Source: Leifsonia sp. 1010 (GTDB lineage Bacteria; Actinomycetota; Actinomycetes; Actinomycetales; Microbacteriaceae). Taken from it: DNA of 64,000 nucleotides. Each line of letters opens with the position of its first letter. The first letter of the stretch is position 1. The translations under genes were made by a program, and so were the position numbers. Below are positions 1-7,986 of the stretch, piece by piece. Where the stretch lies: assembly GCF_031455295.1 (NCBI RefSeq), contig NZ_JAVDSL010000001.1, forward strand, positions 1,674,001 to 1,738,000, read 5' to 3'. The notes under the pieces were generated by a model that made no database searches, was not told where the DNA came from, and worked only from the letters and a program-made list of their open reading frames with translations.

Positions 1-1096
1 CGCCGAGAACGAGAACCAGATCCGCCTCCAGGTGTCGCAGGCGATGAGCGGCCAGTGGTTCTTCGCGATGGTCAACATCTTCCTGTCGTCGATCCCGGCC
101 ATCGTCTACCTGGTGTCCGGGTGGCTGATCGTGGGCGGCGCGACGGACATCTCGGCCGGAACGATCGTCGCGTTCACCACCGTGCAGGCGCGACTACTGT
201 TCCCGCTGCTCGCGCTGATGCGGGTGGCGCTCGACCTGCAGACCTCGGGCGCGCTGTTCGCCCGCATCTTCGAGTACCTCGATCTGAAGCCGGCGATCGC
301 GGACCGCCCGGACGCCGTGCCGGTCGATCCGGCCGACGACCTCGGGAGGATCGAGTTCGACCACGTGGTCTTCCGCTACCCGGACGCGCGCGACGGGGAG
401 GGCAACACCCTCGACGACGTGTCGTTCGTCATCGAGCCCGGCGAGTTCGCCGCGTTCGTCGGCCCGAGCGGCGCGGGCAAGACGACGGTCTCGTACCTGA
501 TCCCACGCTTCTACGACGCGACGAGCGGCACGATCCGGTTCGGCGAGACGGATGTGCGTGAGCTGCAGCAGGACTCGCTGGTCTCGCACATCGGGGTGGT
601 CAGCCAGGAGACCTACCTGTTCCACGCGACCATCGCCGAGAACCTGCGCTACGCCCGGCCGGACGCGACGCAGGAACAGCTGGAGGATGCGGCCAAGCGC
701 GCCAACATCCACGACACGATCGCGCGCTTCCCGGACGGCTACGCGACGATCGTGGGGGAGCGCGGCTACCGGCTCTCCGGCGGCGAGAAGCAGCGGATCG
801 CGATCGCCCGCGTGCTGCTGAAGGACCCGGAGGTGCTCATCCTCGACGAGGCGACGAGCGCCCTCGACACCATCTCCGAACGGGTCGTGCAGCAGGCGCT
901 CGACACCGCATCCAGCGGCCGCACCACCATCGCCATCGCCCACCGGCTGTCGACCATCGTCTCGGCGGACGTCATCTTCGTGATCGACCACGGGCAGGTC
1001 GTCGAGCGCGGGACGCACCGCGAGCTGCTGGAGCTCGGCGGTGTCTATTCGCGCCTGTACCGCGAGCAGACCGAGAGCGCGGTCCTCGAGGAGTAG
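1..1096 (+). CDS. ABC transporter, fused permease-ATPase (3' part)
   Basis: The reading frame is open from the first bases, so the true start lies upstream; only about the last 360 residues are present. The N-terminal part carries the last membrane helices of an ABC type-1 exporter domain. The nucleotide-binding domain follows: Walker A GPSGAGKTT, signature LSGGEKQR, Walker B VLILDEATSALD and the switch histidine in AHRLST. This fused layout is that of lipid/multidrug exporters (MsbA/LmrA-like) that work as homo- or heterodimers in the membrane. The substrate cannot be read from the sequence. A partner half-transporter could lie upstream, outside the window. Confidence 0.93.
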   Translation, partial: AENENQIRLQVSQAMSGQWFFAMVNIFLSSIPAIVYLVSGWLIVGGATDISAGTIVAFTTVQARLLFPLLALMRVALDLQTSGALFARIFEYLDLKPAIADRPDAVPVDPADDLGRIEFDHVVFRYPDARDGEGNTLDDVSFVIEPGEFAAFVGPSGAGKTTVSYLIPRFYDATSGTIRFGETDVRELQQDSLVSHIGVVSQETYLFHATIAENLRYARPDATQEQLEDAAKRANIHDTIARFPDGYATIVGERGYRLSGGEKQRIAIARVLLKDPEVLILDEATSALDTISERVVQQALDTASSGRTTIAIAHRLSTIVSADVIFVIDHGQVVERGTHRELLELGGVYSRLYREQTESAVLEE

Positions 1097-1127
1097 CGTC
1101 CACATCCATCCGACGAAAGGGCTTCCC

Positions 1128-1478
1128 GTGCCGACGATCACCGAACTGCTGTCCGCCAACCTCCGCGAGGTCTTCGGCAACAGGGACGCCACCTCGCGCC
1201 GCGCCGCCATCGAGCGCACCTACACCGAGGACGTCGTGTTCGCCGACCCCGAGGGCGAGGTGACCGGATGGGATGCGCTGGAGGCGAAGGCCGCCGGCCT
1301 CATCGACGGCGCCCCGGCCGCATTCGCCTTCGCGGACGCCGGCCCCGTCTACCTCGGGCAGGACACCGGCGCTCTCGCGTGGACGTTCGGTCCGGAGGGC
1401 GCGCCCGTCGCCCGCGGCATCGACGTCATCGAGGTGCGCGACGGCCGCATCGCCGCGCTCCGCACCCTCCTCGCCTGA
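1128..1478 (+). CDS. SnoaL-like (NTF2-fold) protein
   Basis: A 116-residue protein from a GTG start preceded by GAAAGG; the longer upstream reading would overlap the ABC gene. The pattern (short N-terminal helices, an ERTYTEDVVFADPEG strand region, a C-terminal IDVIEVRDGRIAALRTLLA strand) is that of the SnoaL/NTF2 cone fold. This fold occurs in small isomerases, hydrolases and ligand-binding proteins. It sits 31 bp behind the ABC exporter and may be co-transcribed. Catalytic function unknown. Confidence 0.8.
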   Translation: MPTITELLSANLREVFGNRDATSRRAAIERTYTEDVVFADPEGEVTGWDALEAKAAGLIDGAPAAFAFADAGPVYLGQDTGALAWTFGPEGAPVARGIDVIEVRDGRIAALRTLLA

Positions 1479-1499
1479 CGCTCGCTCCCATCCGCCCCG

Positions 1500-1565
1500 C
1501 CGTCGAGTCCGCAAACTTTGCACGCTCCGGGAGTGCTCGGCGTGCAAAGTTCGTGGACTCGACGG
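1500..1565. repeat. Intergenic inverted repeat, family A copy 1
   Basis: Two 25-base arms (1500-1524 and 1541-1565) pair at 23 of 25 positions around a 16-base spacer. The outer part reads CCGTCGAGTCC and the inner part AACTTTGCACG; the mismatch is an internal GCA/ACG triplet. Related elements lie at 24724 and 48170. It follows the SnoaL-like gene and precedes mntH, so it may end transcription, although no T-run follows the stem. Confidence 0.85.
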
Positions 1566-1580
1566 TGGGGGGAGGGGGAG

Positions 1581-1598
1581 AGTTAGACTGGGCTAACT
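1581..1598 (+). promoter_or_regulatory. Candidate MntR operator upstream of mntH
   Basis: A perfect inverted repeat, AGTTAG-N6-CTAACT, ends 22 bp before the mntH start codon. Its TTAG/CTAA cores match the half-sites of DtxR/IdeR/MntR-family operators, though spacing differs from the classical 19-bp DtxR box. A DtxR/MntR-type regulator is encoded just behind mntH. Manganese-dependent repression of the transporter is the natural reading. Confidence 0.55.
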
Positions 1599-1620
1599 TT
1601 TGAGGTAGGCGGGGTGAAGG

Positions 1621-2865
1621 ATGAGCGTCGAGGTCGAGGAGCGGGTGCCGCGGGCCGCGCCCGCGCGGCTCCTGCTGCTGCTCGGGCCGGCGTTCGTCGC
1701 GGCCATCGCGTATGTCGATCCGGGCAACGTCGCCGCCAATCTGACCGCAGGCGCGCGGTACGGCTACCTGCTCGTCTGGGTGCTCGTCGCCGCGAACGCG
1801 ATCGCGGTCTTCGTGCAGTACCAGTCGGCCAAGCTCGGCATCGTCACCGGCCGCAGCCTTCCCGAACTCCTCGGCGAGCGGCTCGGCACGGGCGCGCGCC
1901 GGGCGTACTGGGTGCAGGCCGAGCTCGTCGCAGCGGCGACCGACATCGCCGAGGTGATCGGCGGCGCCATCGCGCTGAACCTGTTGTTCGGGCTGCCGCT
2001 GCCCATCGGCGGGCTGATCGTCGGCATCGTCGCGATCGGCATCCTCGCCATTCAGTCGCGCCGCGGCCAGCGGCCGTTCGAGGCCGTCATCCTCGGACTG
2101 CTCGCCGTGATCGCGGCCGGGTTCCTCGCCGGACTGTTCGTCAGCCCGGTCGACTGGGGCCAGGCGGTCGGCGGGCTTGTGCCGCGATTCGACGGCGCCC
2201 AGACCGTGCTGCTCGCGGCCAGCATGCTGGGCGCGACGGTCATGCCGCACGCGATCTACCTGCACTCGGCGCTGGCCCGCGACCGGCACGGCACCACCGC
2301 CGACCCCGGCCGCATCCGCCGGCTGCTGCACGCCACCCGAGTGGATGTGGTGCTCGCGCTCGTGCTCGCCGGCGCCGTCAACATCGCCATGCTGCTCGTC
2401 GCGGCGTCCGCCCTGCGCGGCGTCGACGGGACGGACACCATCGAGGGCGCCTACGACGCGATCTCCTCCGCCCTCGGCCCGGCGATCGGCGTGATCTTCG
2501 CCATCGGTCTACTCGCCTCCGGCCTCGCCTCCACCTCCGTCGGCAGTTACGCGGGCGCGACGATCATGGGCGGACTGCTGAAGCTGCGCGTGCCGCTCCT
2601 CGTCCGCCGGATCGTCACCCTGATCCCCGCCGTGATCATCCTCGCCGCGGGCGTCGACCCGACCTGGGCCCTGGTGCTGTCGCAGGTGTTCCTCAGCCTC
2701 GGCATCCCGTTCGCCATGATCCCGCTGCTGCGGCTCACCGGCTCGCGGGCTGTGATGGGCGCGTCGGCCGACCGGCTGTGGGTGCGCCTGCTGGGCGGTG
2801 TCGTCGCGGGCCTCGTGGTGCTCCTGAACCTCGCCCTGGTGGTGCTCACCGTCGCGGGGGCGTAG
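1621..2865 (+). CDS. mntH: NRAMP-family Mn2+/divalent metal transporter
   Basis: A 414-residue membrane protein with about 11 hydrophobic helices. It carries the NRAMP metal-binding signatures: the first helix has DPGN (AYVDPGNVAANLTAG, about residues 36-50) and helix 6 has the MPH motif (GATVMPHAIYLHS, about 203-215). These residues coordinate Mn2+/Fe2+ in proton-coupled NRAMP importers. Length is typical. The ATG follows GGGGTGAAGG. A palindrome in the promoter region and a convergent DtxR/MntR-family gene immediately behind it point to a manganese regulon. Confidence 0.95.
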   Translation: MSVEVEERVPRAAPARLLLLLGPAFVAAIAYVDPGNVAANLTAGARYGYLLVWVLVAANAIAVFVQYQSAKLGIVTGRSLPELLGERLGTGARRAYWVQAELVAAATDIAEVIGGAIALNLLFGLPLPIGGLIVGIVAIGILAIQSRRGQRPFEAVILGLLAVIAAGFLAGLFVSPVDWGQAVGGLVPRFDGAQTVLLAASMLGATVMPHAIYLHSALARDRHGTTADPGRIRRLLHATRVDVVLALVLAGAVNIAMLLVAASALRGVDGTDTIEGAYDAISSALGPAIGVIFAIGLLASGLASTSVGSYAGATIMGGLLKLRVPLLVRRIVTLIPAVIILAAGVDPTWALVLSQVFLSLGIPFAMIPLLRLTGSRAVMGASADRLWVRLLGGVVAGLVVLLNLALVVLTVAGA

Positions 2866-2881
2866 CCGCGTCGGCAGGCGC

Positions 2882-3553
2882 TCAGCCCCGCGGGGCCACC
2901 CACACGGCCGCAGCGGCCGTCGCCCCGAGCACGACGTGCTGCGCGTCGACCGTCACCGTCACATCGCCCGCGAAGGCGCGATGCTCCTCCACGCTGAGCG
3001 CCGTGTCGAGTCCGATGCCGCGCTCGCCCAGGTAGCGGAGCACCGCCGGGTCGGCGTCCGAGATGCGCACGACCGTCACGGGCCTTCCGGTCTCGGCGTC
3101 GAGCAGAGGCACGGCCTCGGGGCGACGCGGCGTGCCGTCGGCGGTCGGGATCGGGTCTCCGTGCGGGTCGCGGGCCGGGAAGCCGAGACGCCGGTCCAAG
3201 CGTTCGACCAGTTCGTCCGAGACGGCGTGCTCCAGCACCTCGGCCTCGTCGTGCACCTCGTCCCAGCCATAGCCGAGCTCCTCCACGAGGAAGGTCTCGA
3301 TCAGCCGGTGACGCCGCACCATGGCGACCGCGTGCCGACGTCCCAGGTCGGTCAGCTCGACGCCGCCGTACCGCTCGTGGGCGACCAGCCCCTGCTCCGC
3401 CAGCCGGCGGACGCCGTCGGACACGGTCGCAGCGCGCACGCCCATCCGCTCGGACAACTGCTTGACGGTCACCGGGTCGTCCGACCATTCGGTCGCCGAC
3501 CAGATGATCTTCAGGTAGTCCTGCGCGACGGACGACAGGTCGGACACGGGCAT
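2882..3553 (-). CDS. mntR: DtxR/MntR-family metal-dependent repressor
   Basis: 223 residues. The N-terminal winged helix (about 1-60) contains the DtxR-type recognition segment MGVRAATVSDGVRRLAEQGL. A dimerisation/metal-binding region (RRHRLIETFL, HDEAEVLEHAVSDELVERL) follows, and then a C-terminal FeoA/SH3-like domain from about residue 150. This length with the extra domain fits actinobacterial IdeR/MntR proteins. It is convergent with mntH (16 bp between stops), whose upstream region carries a candidate operator. Manganese is favoured over iron because of that neighbour; metal specificity is not provable from sequence. Confidence 0.88.
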   Translation of the reverse strand: MPVSDLSSVAQDYLKIIWSATEWSDDPVTVKQLSERMGVRAATVSDGVRRLAEQGLVAHERYGGVELTDLGRRHAVAMVRRHRLIETFLVEELGYGWDEVHDEAEVLEHAVSDELVERLDRRLGFPARDPHGDPIPTADGTPRRPEAVPLLDAETGRPVTVVRISDADPAVLRYLGERGIGLDTALSVEEHRAFAGDVTVTVDAQHVVLGATAAAAVWVAPRG

Positions 3554-3618
3554 GAGGCGATTCTAGGGCGGTCGTCACACTCTGCCAGCGGTGCATCCGC
3601 GCTGTTAAGGTGGGTCGG

Positions 3619-4983
3619 GTGAAGTACGCAGAGACCATCATCGACTTGGTCGGCGACACCCCGCTCGTGAAGCTCAACAGGCTGACCGAGGGGATCGCGG
3701 CGACGGTGCTCGTCAAACTCGAGTACCTGAACCCCGGAGGTTCGTCGAAGGACCGCATCGCCTCCCGCATCATCGACGCTGCGGAGCGCGACGGGCTGTT
3801 GAAGCCCGGCGGCACCATCGTGGAACCGACGAGCGGCAACACCGGAGTCGGGCTCGCCCTGGTCGCGCAGCAGCGCGGCTACCGGTGCGTGTTCGTGCTC
3901 CCCGACAAGGTGGGCGAGGACAAGATCAACGTCCTCACCGCCTATGGAGCGGAGGTGGTGGTGACGCCGACGTCAGTGCCGCCGGACCATCCCGACTCCT
4001 ATTACTCCGTCTCCGACCGCCTGACGGCCGAGATCCCGGGCGCGTTCAAGCCCAACCAGTACTTCAACCCGAACGGTCCGCGCAGCCACTACGAGACCAC
4101 CGGTCCGGAGATCTGGCGCGACACCGACGGCCGCATCACGCACCTCGTCGCCGGTGTGGGCACCGGTGGGACGATCAGCGGCACCGGGCGGTACCTCAAG
4201 GAGGTCTCCGAGGGGCGCGTCCGCATCGTCGGCGCCGACCCGGAAGGGTCCGTCTACTCCGGCGGCACCGGGCGGCCGTACCTGGTCGAAGGCGTCGGCG
4301 AGGACTTCTGGCCGGGCGCCTACGACCCCAGCGTCGTCGACGAGGTGATCGCGATCAGCGACGCCGAGGCCTTCCGGATGACCCGGCGGCTCGCCCGCGA
4401 GGAGGGCATCCTCGTCGGCGGGTCGAGCGGCATGGCCGTTGCGGCGGCCCTGCGCGCGGCGAAGGACCTCGGCCCGGACGACGTGGTCGTCGTCATCCTG
4501 CCCGACGGCGGCCGAGGCTATCTCGCCAAGATCTTCAACGACCGGTGGATGCAGTCCTACGGCTTCAGCGAGGTGCCCGACGAATCCACGGTGCACGACA
4601 TCATCAAGACGAAGAGCGGCGCGCTGCCGGACCTGGTGCACACGCACCCGTCCGAGACGGTGCGCGACGCCATCCAGACGATGAACACCTACGGCGTCTC
4701 GCAGCTCGTCGTCCTCACCGCCGAGCCGCCCGTCGTCATGGGCGAGGTCGCGGGCGCGCTCGACGAGCGTTCGCTGGTGGATGCCGTCTTCAGCGGGCAC
4801 GCCGAGATGAGCGACTCCGTCGGCACCCACCTCGGGGAGCCGCTGGAGCTCATCGGCGTCAACGAGCCGGTCACGGCCGCCCGCGCCGCGCTCGCCACGA
4901 CGAACGCCCTCCTGGTCACCGACGGCGGCAAGCCCGTCGCGGTGCTCACCCGCCAGGACCTCCTCAACTACTTCAGCGACTGA
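3619..4983 (+). CDS. cbs: Cystathionine beta-synthase
   Basis: 454 residues, PLP fold type II. The PLP lysine lies in NPGGSSKDRIA (Lys44 from the chosen start) and the phosphate-binding loop in TSGNTG. Two C-terminal CBS domains (about 330-450) make a Bateman module. The enzyme condenses serine and homocysteine to cystathionine. The GTG at 3619 was chosen because it follows AAGG by 8 bases and puts the conserved YAETIIDLVGDTPLVKL at the N-terminus; an in-frame GTG three codons upstream is possible. It lies 35 bp from the next gene, so reverse transsulfuration is likely operonic. Confidence 0.94.
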   Translation: MKYAETIIDLVGDTPLVKLNRLTEGIAATVLVKLEYLNPGGSSKDRIASRIIDAAERDGLLKPGGTIVEPTSGNTGVGLALVAQQRGYRCVFVLPDKVGEDKINVLTAYGAEVVVTPTSVPPDHPDSYYSVSDRLTAEIPGAFKPNQYFNPNGPRSHYETTGPEIWRDTDGRITHLVAGVGTGGTISGTGRYLKEVSEGRVRIVGADPEGSVYSGGTGRPYLVEGVGEDFWPGAYDPSVVDEVIAISDAEAFRMTRRLAREEGILVGGSSGMAVAAALRAAKDLGPDDVVVVILPDGGRGYLAKIFNDRWMQSYGFSEVPDESTVHDIIKTKSGALPDLVHTHPSETVRDAIQTMNTYGVSQLVVLTAEPPVVMGEVAGALDERSLVDAVFSGHAEMSDSVGTHLGEPLELIGVNEPVTAARAALATTNALLVTDGGKPVAVLTRQDLLNYFSD

Positions 4984-5018
4984 CCCGCACCGGGCCGACC
5001 CACACAGGAACAGAGACA

Positions 5019-6164
5019 ATGACACACGGTTTCGCCACGCGCGCCATCCACGAGGGTCAGGAATTCGACCCGACGACCGGCGCCATCATCCCGCCGATCT
5101 ACCAGACCTCGACCTTCGTCCAGGACGGCATCGGCGGGCTCCGCAACGGCTACGAGTACGGTCGCGCCGGCAACCCGACGCGCACGTCGCTCGAGACCCT
5201 GCTCGCCTCGCTGGAGGGCGGCGTCCGCGCGCTGTCGTTCGCCTCGGGACTGGCGGCCGAGGACGCCCTGCTGCGGGCGGCGCTCCGCCCAGGTGACCAC
5301 ATCGTGCTCGGCAACGACGCGTACGGCGGCACCCACCGGCTGATCGACCGCATCCACAGCGAGTGGGGGATCCGCAACACCACCGTCGACCTCGCCGACC
5401 TGGACGCCGTGCGCGCCGCGCTCGGGACGGACGGCACCCGCATGCTGTGGATCGAGACGCCGAGCAACCCGCTGATGAAGATCAGCGACATCGCTGCGCT
5501 GGTGGAGCTCGGCCACGCCGTCGGCGCGGTCGTCGTCGTCGACAACACGTTCGCGTCGCCCGCGCTGCAGCAGCCGCTGTCGTTCGGCGCCGATGTCGTC
5601 GTGCACTCGACCACGAAGTACCTGGGCGGACACTCCGACGTCATCGGCGGCGCGCTGATCTTCGCCGACGAGGAGCTCGCCGAGAAGGCGCAGTTCATCC
5701 AGTTCGCCGCGGGGGCCGTGTCGTCGCCGATGGATGCGTGGCTCACCACGCGCGGTATCAAGACGCTGCAGGTGCGCGTGCGGCAGCACAGTGCCAACGC
5801 GCAGGCGATCGCGGAGGCGCTGGTCGGCCACGCGGGCATCGAGACCGTCTACTACCCGGGCCTGCCGACGCATCCCGGCCATGAGCTCGCGGCGCGCCAG
5901 ATGAGTGGATTCGGCGGCATGCTGTCCGTCGCGCTGGCCGGCGGAGCAGCGGCAGCGCGTCGGTTCGCGGAGTCGACGCAGGTGTTCCAGCTGGCGGAGT
6001 CCCTCGGCGGCGTGGAGTCGCTGATCGGGTACCCGTCCGAGATGACCCATGCCTCCGTGCGCGGGACCGCGCTCGAGGTGCCGGACAACATCGTGCGCCT
6101 CTCCGTGGGCATCGAGGACGTCGACGACCTCCTGGCGGACGTGGAGCAGGCGCTCGGTCGCTAG
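5019..6164 (+). CDS. metB: Cystathionine gamma-synthase/lyase
   Basis: 381 residues, PLP fold type I (Cys/Met metabolism family). Visible landmarks: YEYGRAGNPTR, the PLP aspartate in VVVDNTFASP, and the PLP lysine in HSTTKYLGGHSD (Lys200). The ATG follows an ACAGGAAC ribosome site. Gamma-synthases and gamma-lyases are hard to separate by sequence. Pairing with cystathionine beta-synthase suggests that together they convert homocysteine to cysteine, or run both directions of transsulfuration. Confidence 0.92.
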   Translation: MTHGFATRAIHEGQEFDPTTGAIIPPIYQTSTFVQDGIGGLRNGYEYGRAGNPTRTSLETLLASLEGGVRALSFASGLAAEDALLRAALRPGDHIVLGNDAYGGTHRLIDRIHSEWGIRNTTVDLADLDAVRAALGTDGTRMLWIETPSNPLMKISDIAALVELGHAVGAVVVVDNTFASPALQQPLSFGADVVVHSTTKYLGGHSDVIGGALIFADEELAEKAQFIQFAAGAVSSPMDAWLTTRGIKTLQVRVRQHSANAQAIAEALVGHAGIETVYYPGLPTHPGHELAARQMSGFGGMLSVALAGGAAAARRFAESTQVFQLAESLGGVESLIGYPSEMTHASVRGTALEVPDNIVRLSVGIEDVDDLLADVEQALGR

Positions 6165-6199
6165 GCCCGGCGTCGGCGGTCGCGGCTAACCTCGGGCGC

Positions 6200-6619
6200 A
6201 TGGACCAACGCATCAGTCTTGTGACGCTCGGGGTGGCCGACCTGGCGAGGAGCCGGGCCTTCTACGAGGAGGGGCTCGGCTGGACGCCGGCCGATGCTCC
6301 CGAGGGTGTCGTCTTCTATCAGCTCCCCGGGATGGCGTTCGCACTGTTCGGCCGGGATGAGCTGGCCGAGGACGCTCGGCACCCGGTCGACGGGACGTTC
6401 AGCGGCATCACGCTCGCCTGCAACCAGCGGTCGGAGGAGGAGGTGGATCGCGTCTTCGCGCAGGCCGAGGCGGCCGGTGCCCGCATCCTGAAGCCTGCCG
6501 AACGTGTGTTCTGGGGCGGCTACTCGGGGTACTTCGCCGATCCGGACGGCCATGTCTGGGAAGTCGCATACAACCCGGGATGGACGTTGGCGGAGGACGG
6601 AACGCTCACGGTCGGCTGA
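6200..6619 (+). CDS. VOC-superfamily (glyoxalase/bleomycin-resistance fold) protein
   Basis: 139 residues with two beta-alpha-beta-beta-beta modules. It starts SLVTLGVADLARSRAFYEEGLGW and ends with the typical GYFADPDGHVWEVAYNPGW strand. The Glu in VWEVAYNP is at the usual metal-ligand position of the family. Substrate unknown; such genes encode glyoxalases, dioxygenases or resistance proteins. Its end overlaps the convergent downstream gene by 14 bp. Confidence 0.85.
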   Translation: MDQRISLVTLGVADLARSRAFYEEGLGWTPADAPEGVVFYQLPGMAFALFGRDELAEDARHPVDGTFSGITLACNQRSEEEVDRVFAQAEAAGARILKPAERVFWGGYSGYFADPDGHVWEVAYNPGWTLAEDGTLTVG

Positions 6620-7436
6620 GGGCGTCCCGCGCCACGGTCAGCCGGTCGGAGAGCGGCGCCAGCCGCGCCTTCGTGAGGTTCTCGCGGGCGATCCAGCGGG
6701 CGTCGCCATCGGTGGAGGCGGCGAGGCGTTCCAGGAGCGGGATTCCGGCATCCGGGTCCGCCGCCGCGACCACGCTGACCGCATAGCCGAGGGCCTTGCG
6801 GAGCACCCGGACGTCCGGGTCGCGCCGCGCGGAGGCCGGGACGGCGAGCAGCACGTCGACAGCGCGCGCGACGACGGAGGCAGCGTCCACGGCGTGGCGT
6901 GGGTCGCGCAGCAGCGGCGGCTCGGCGACCGCGGCGACGGCCGCTCGCGCGGGGAGCGGACCGACTGGCAGCCACGCGCGCGCTGCCGCGAGGCCCCGAT
7001 CCCAGTCCGCGGCGAGCACGCGTTGCAGGCCCGTTGCGGCGAGTTCGCGCACGCGCCAGCGGGGATCGGCGGTCGCGGCGTCGAGGAGCGCCGTCGCATC
7101 CGGATCCGGGCCGGCGGCGAGAATCGCGCCGGTGCAGAGGGCGGCCACCGCCGCGAGGTACTCGCGGTGCGCTTCCGAGAGGTCGGGCCCCGCGCCGGGG
7201 TCGTCGCTCAGCCACCGGCGGAGCACGCGGAGGGCGTCCGCCCGGCGCTCGGCCGGCGTCGTGTGCGCCAGGTCCGCGACGCGGTGGGCGAGCTCGAGGT
7301 TGGCACGCGGTCCGGGCAGGCGGCTGTCCGCCGCGAGCCGCCCCTCCAATGCATCCGCGTCGCCGTCGAGCGCGCGCTGCCAGGAGGCGGCCGGTTCGGA
7401 GTCGGTCGACGCTGACGCGTCAGGGGTCCGGGCCAT
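6606..7436 (-). CDS. HEAT-repeat-like alpha-helical protein
   Basis: 276 residues, all-helical and Ala/Arg/Leu rich, with HEAT-like pairs such as ATADPRWRVRELAATGLQRVLAAD and STDGDARWIARENLTKARLAPL. This resembles PBS-lyase HEAT or DNA-alkylation-repair (AlkD-like) solenoids. No catalytic residue can be assigned. It is convergent with the VOC gene and lies 25 bp downstream of a small protein gene on the same strand, so the two may form a unit. Confidence 0.65.
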   Translation of the reverse strand: MARTPDASASTDSEPAASWQRALDGDADALEGRLAADSRLPGPRANLELAHRVADLAHTTPAERRADALRVLRRWLSDDPGAGPDLSEAHREYLAAVAALCTGAILAAGPDPDATALLDAATADPRWRVRELAATGLQRVLAADWDRGLAAARAWLPVGPLPARAAVAAVAEPPLLRDPRHAVDAASVVARAVDVLLAVPASARRDPDVRVLRKALGYAVSVVAAADPDAGIPLLERLAASTDGDARWIARENLTKARLAPLSDRLTVARDALSRP

Positions 7437-7460
7437 GCCCCGCAGTCTAGAGGGACGATG

Positions 7461-7742
7461 TCAGGCGGGGGCGGTCCCGTCGCCGGTCCCGTCGCACACC
7501 GGGTACACGCGGGTCTCGCGCTCGAAGAAGCGCGGCGGTGTCGTCGAGACACGGATGAGGCCGGCCCGGTGGAAGGACCGCAGGTCGGCGAAGAGGCCGG
7601 GCAGGCGCATCCGGTGCAGCTCGTCCACGCTGATGCCCGGTCGTTCGAGCAGGAGGGCCATCAGCCGGATTCGCGCGGCGGGATCGCTCCGCTCCGTCAG
7701 CAGCTCCGGATCGAAGGGGATCCGTTTCGCCGTGTCCCACAT
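7461..7742 (-). CDS. Small conserved-looking protein, possible winged helix
   Basis: 93 residues from an ATG preceded by GAGGAG at 5-base spacing; this fixes the start over an upstream in-frame ATG. The middle (AARIRLMALLLERPGISVDELHRMRLPGLFADLRSFHRAGLIR) reads like a helix-turn-helix followed by a wing. Family not recognised. It probably shares a transcript with the downstream HEAT-like gene. Confidence 0.6.
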   Translation of the reverse strand: MWDTAKRIPFDPELLTERSDPAARIRLMALLLERPGISVDELHRMRLPGLFADLRSFHRAGLIRVSTTPPRFFERETRVYPVCDGTGDGTAPA

Positions 7743-7986
7743 GGAGGCTCCTCGATCTCGCGTCATTGGGGATCGGCGATTCGTTGCGCCGCAGGCTCAG
7801 TTATAGGGCATGAGCGGCGTCATCGCAATCCGCTGACGCCACGATTCGCCGAATCTGGCCCATAAACCGCAAAAGGTGTGCAAACGAGCTGGTGGACGCC
7901 GCATCCCCACGACACAAACCGACGCACGGGACATTCACGGCGGATCGGGTATTGTCCGGCCGCCCGCACTCACCGATAGTGGTCTC

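Noticed and set aside
1041-1127. Longer N-terminus of the SnoaL-like protein
   Set aside because: It overlaps the ABC transporter gene and lacks the GAAAGG site present before the GTG at 1128.
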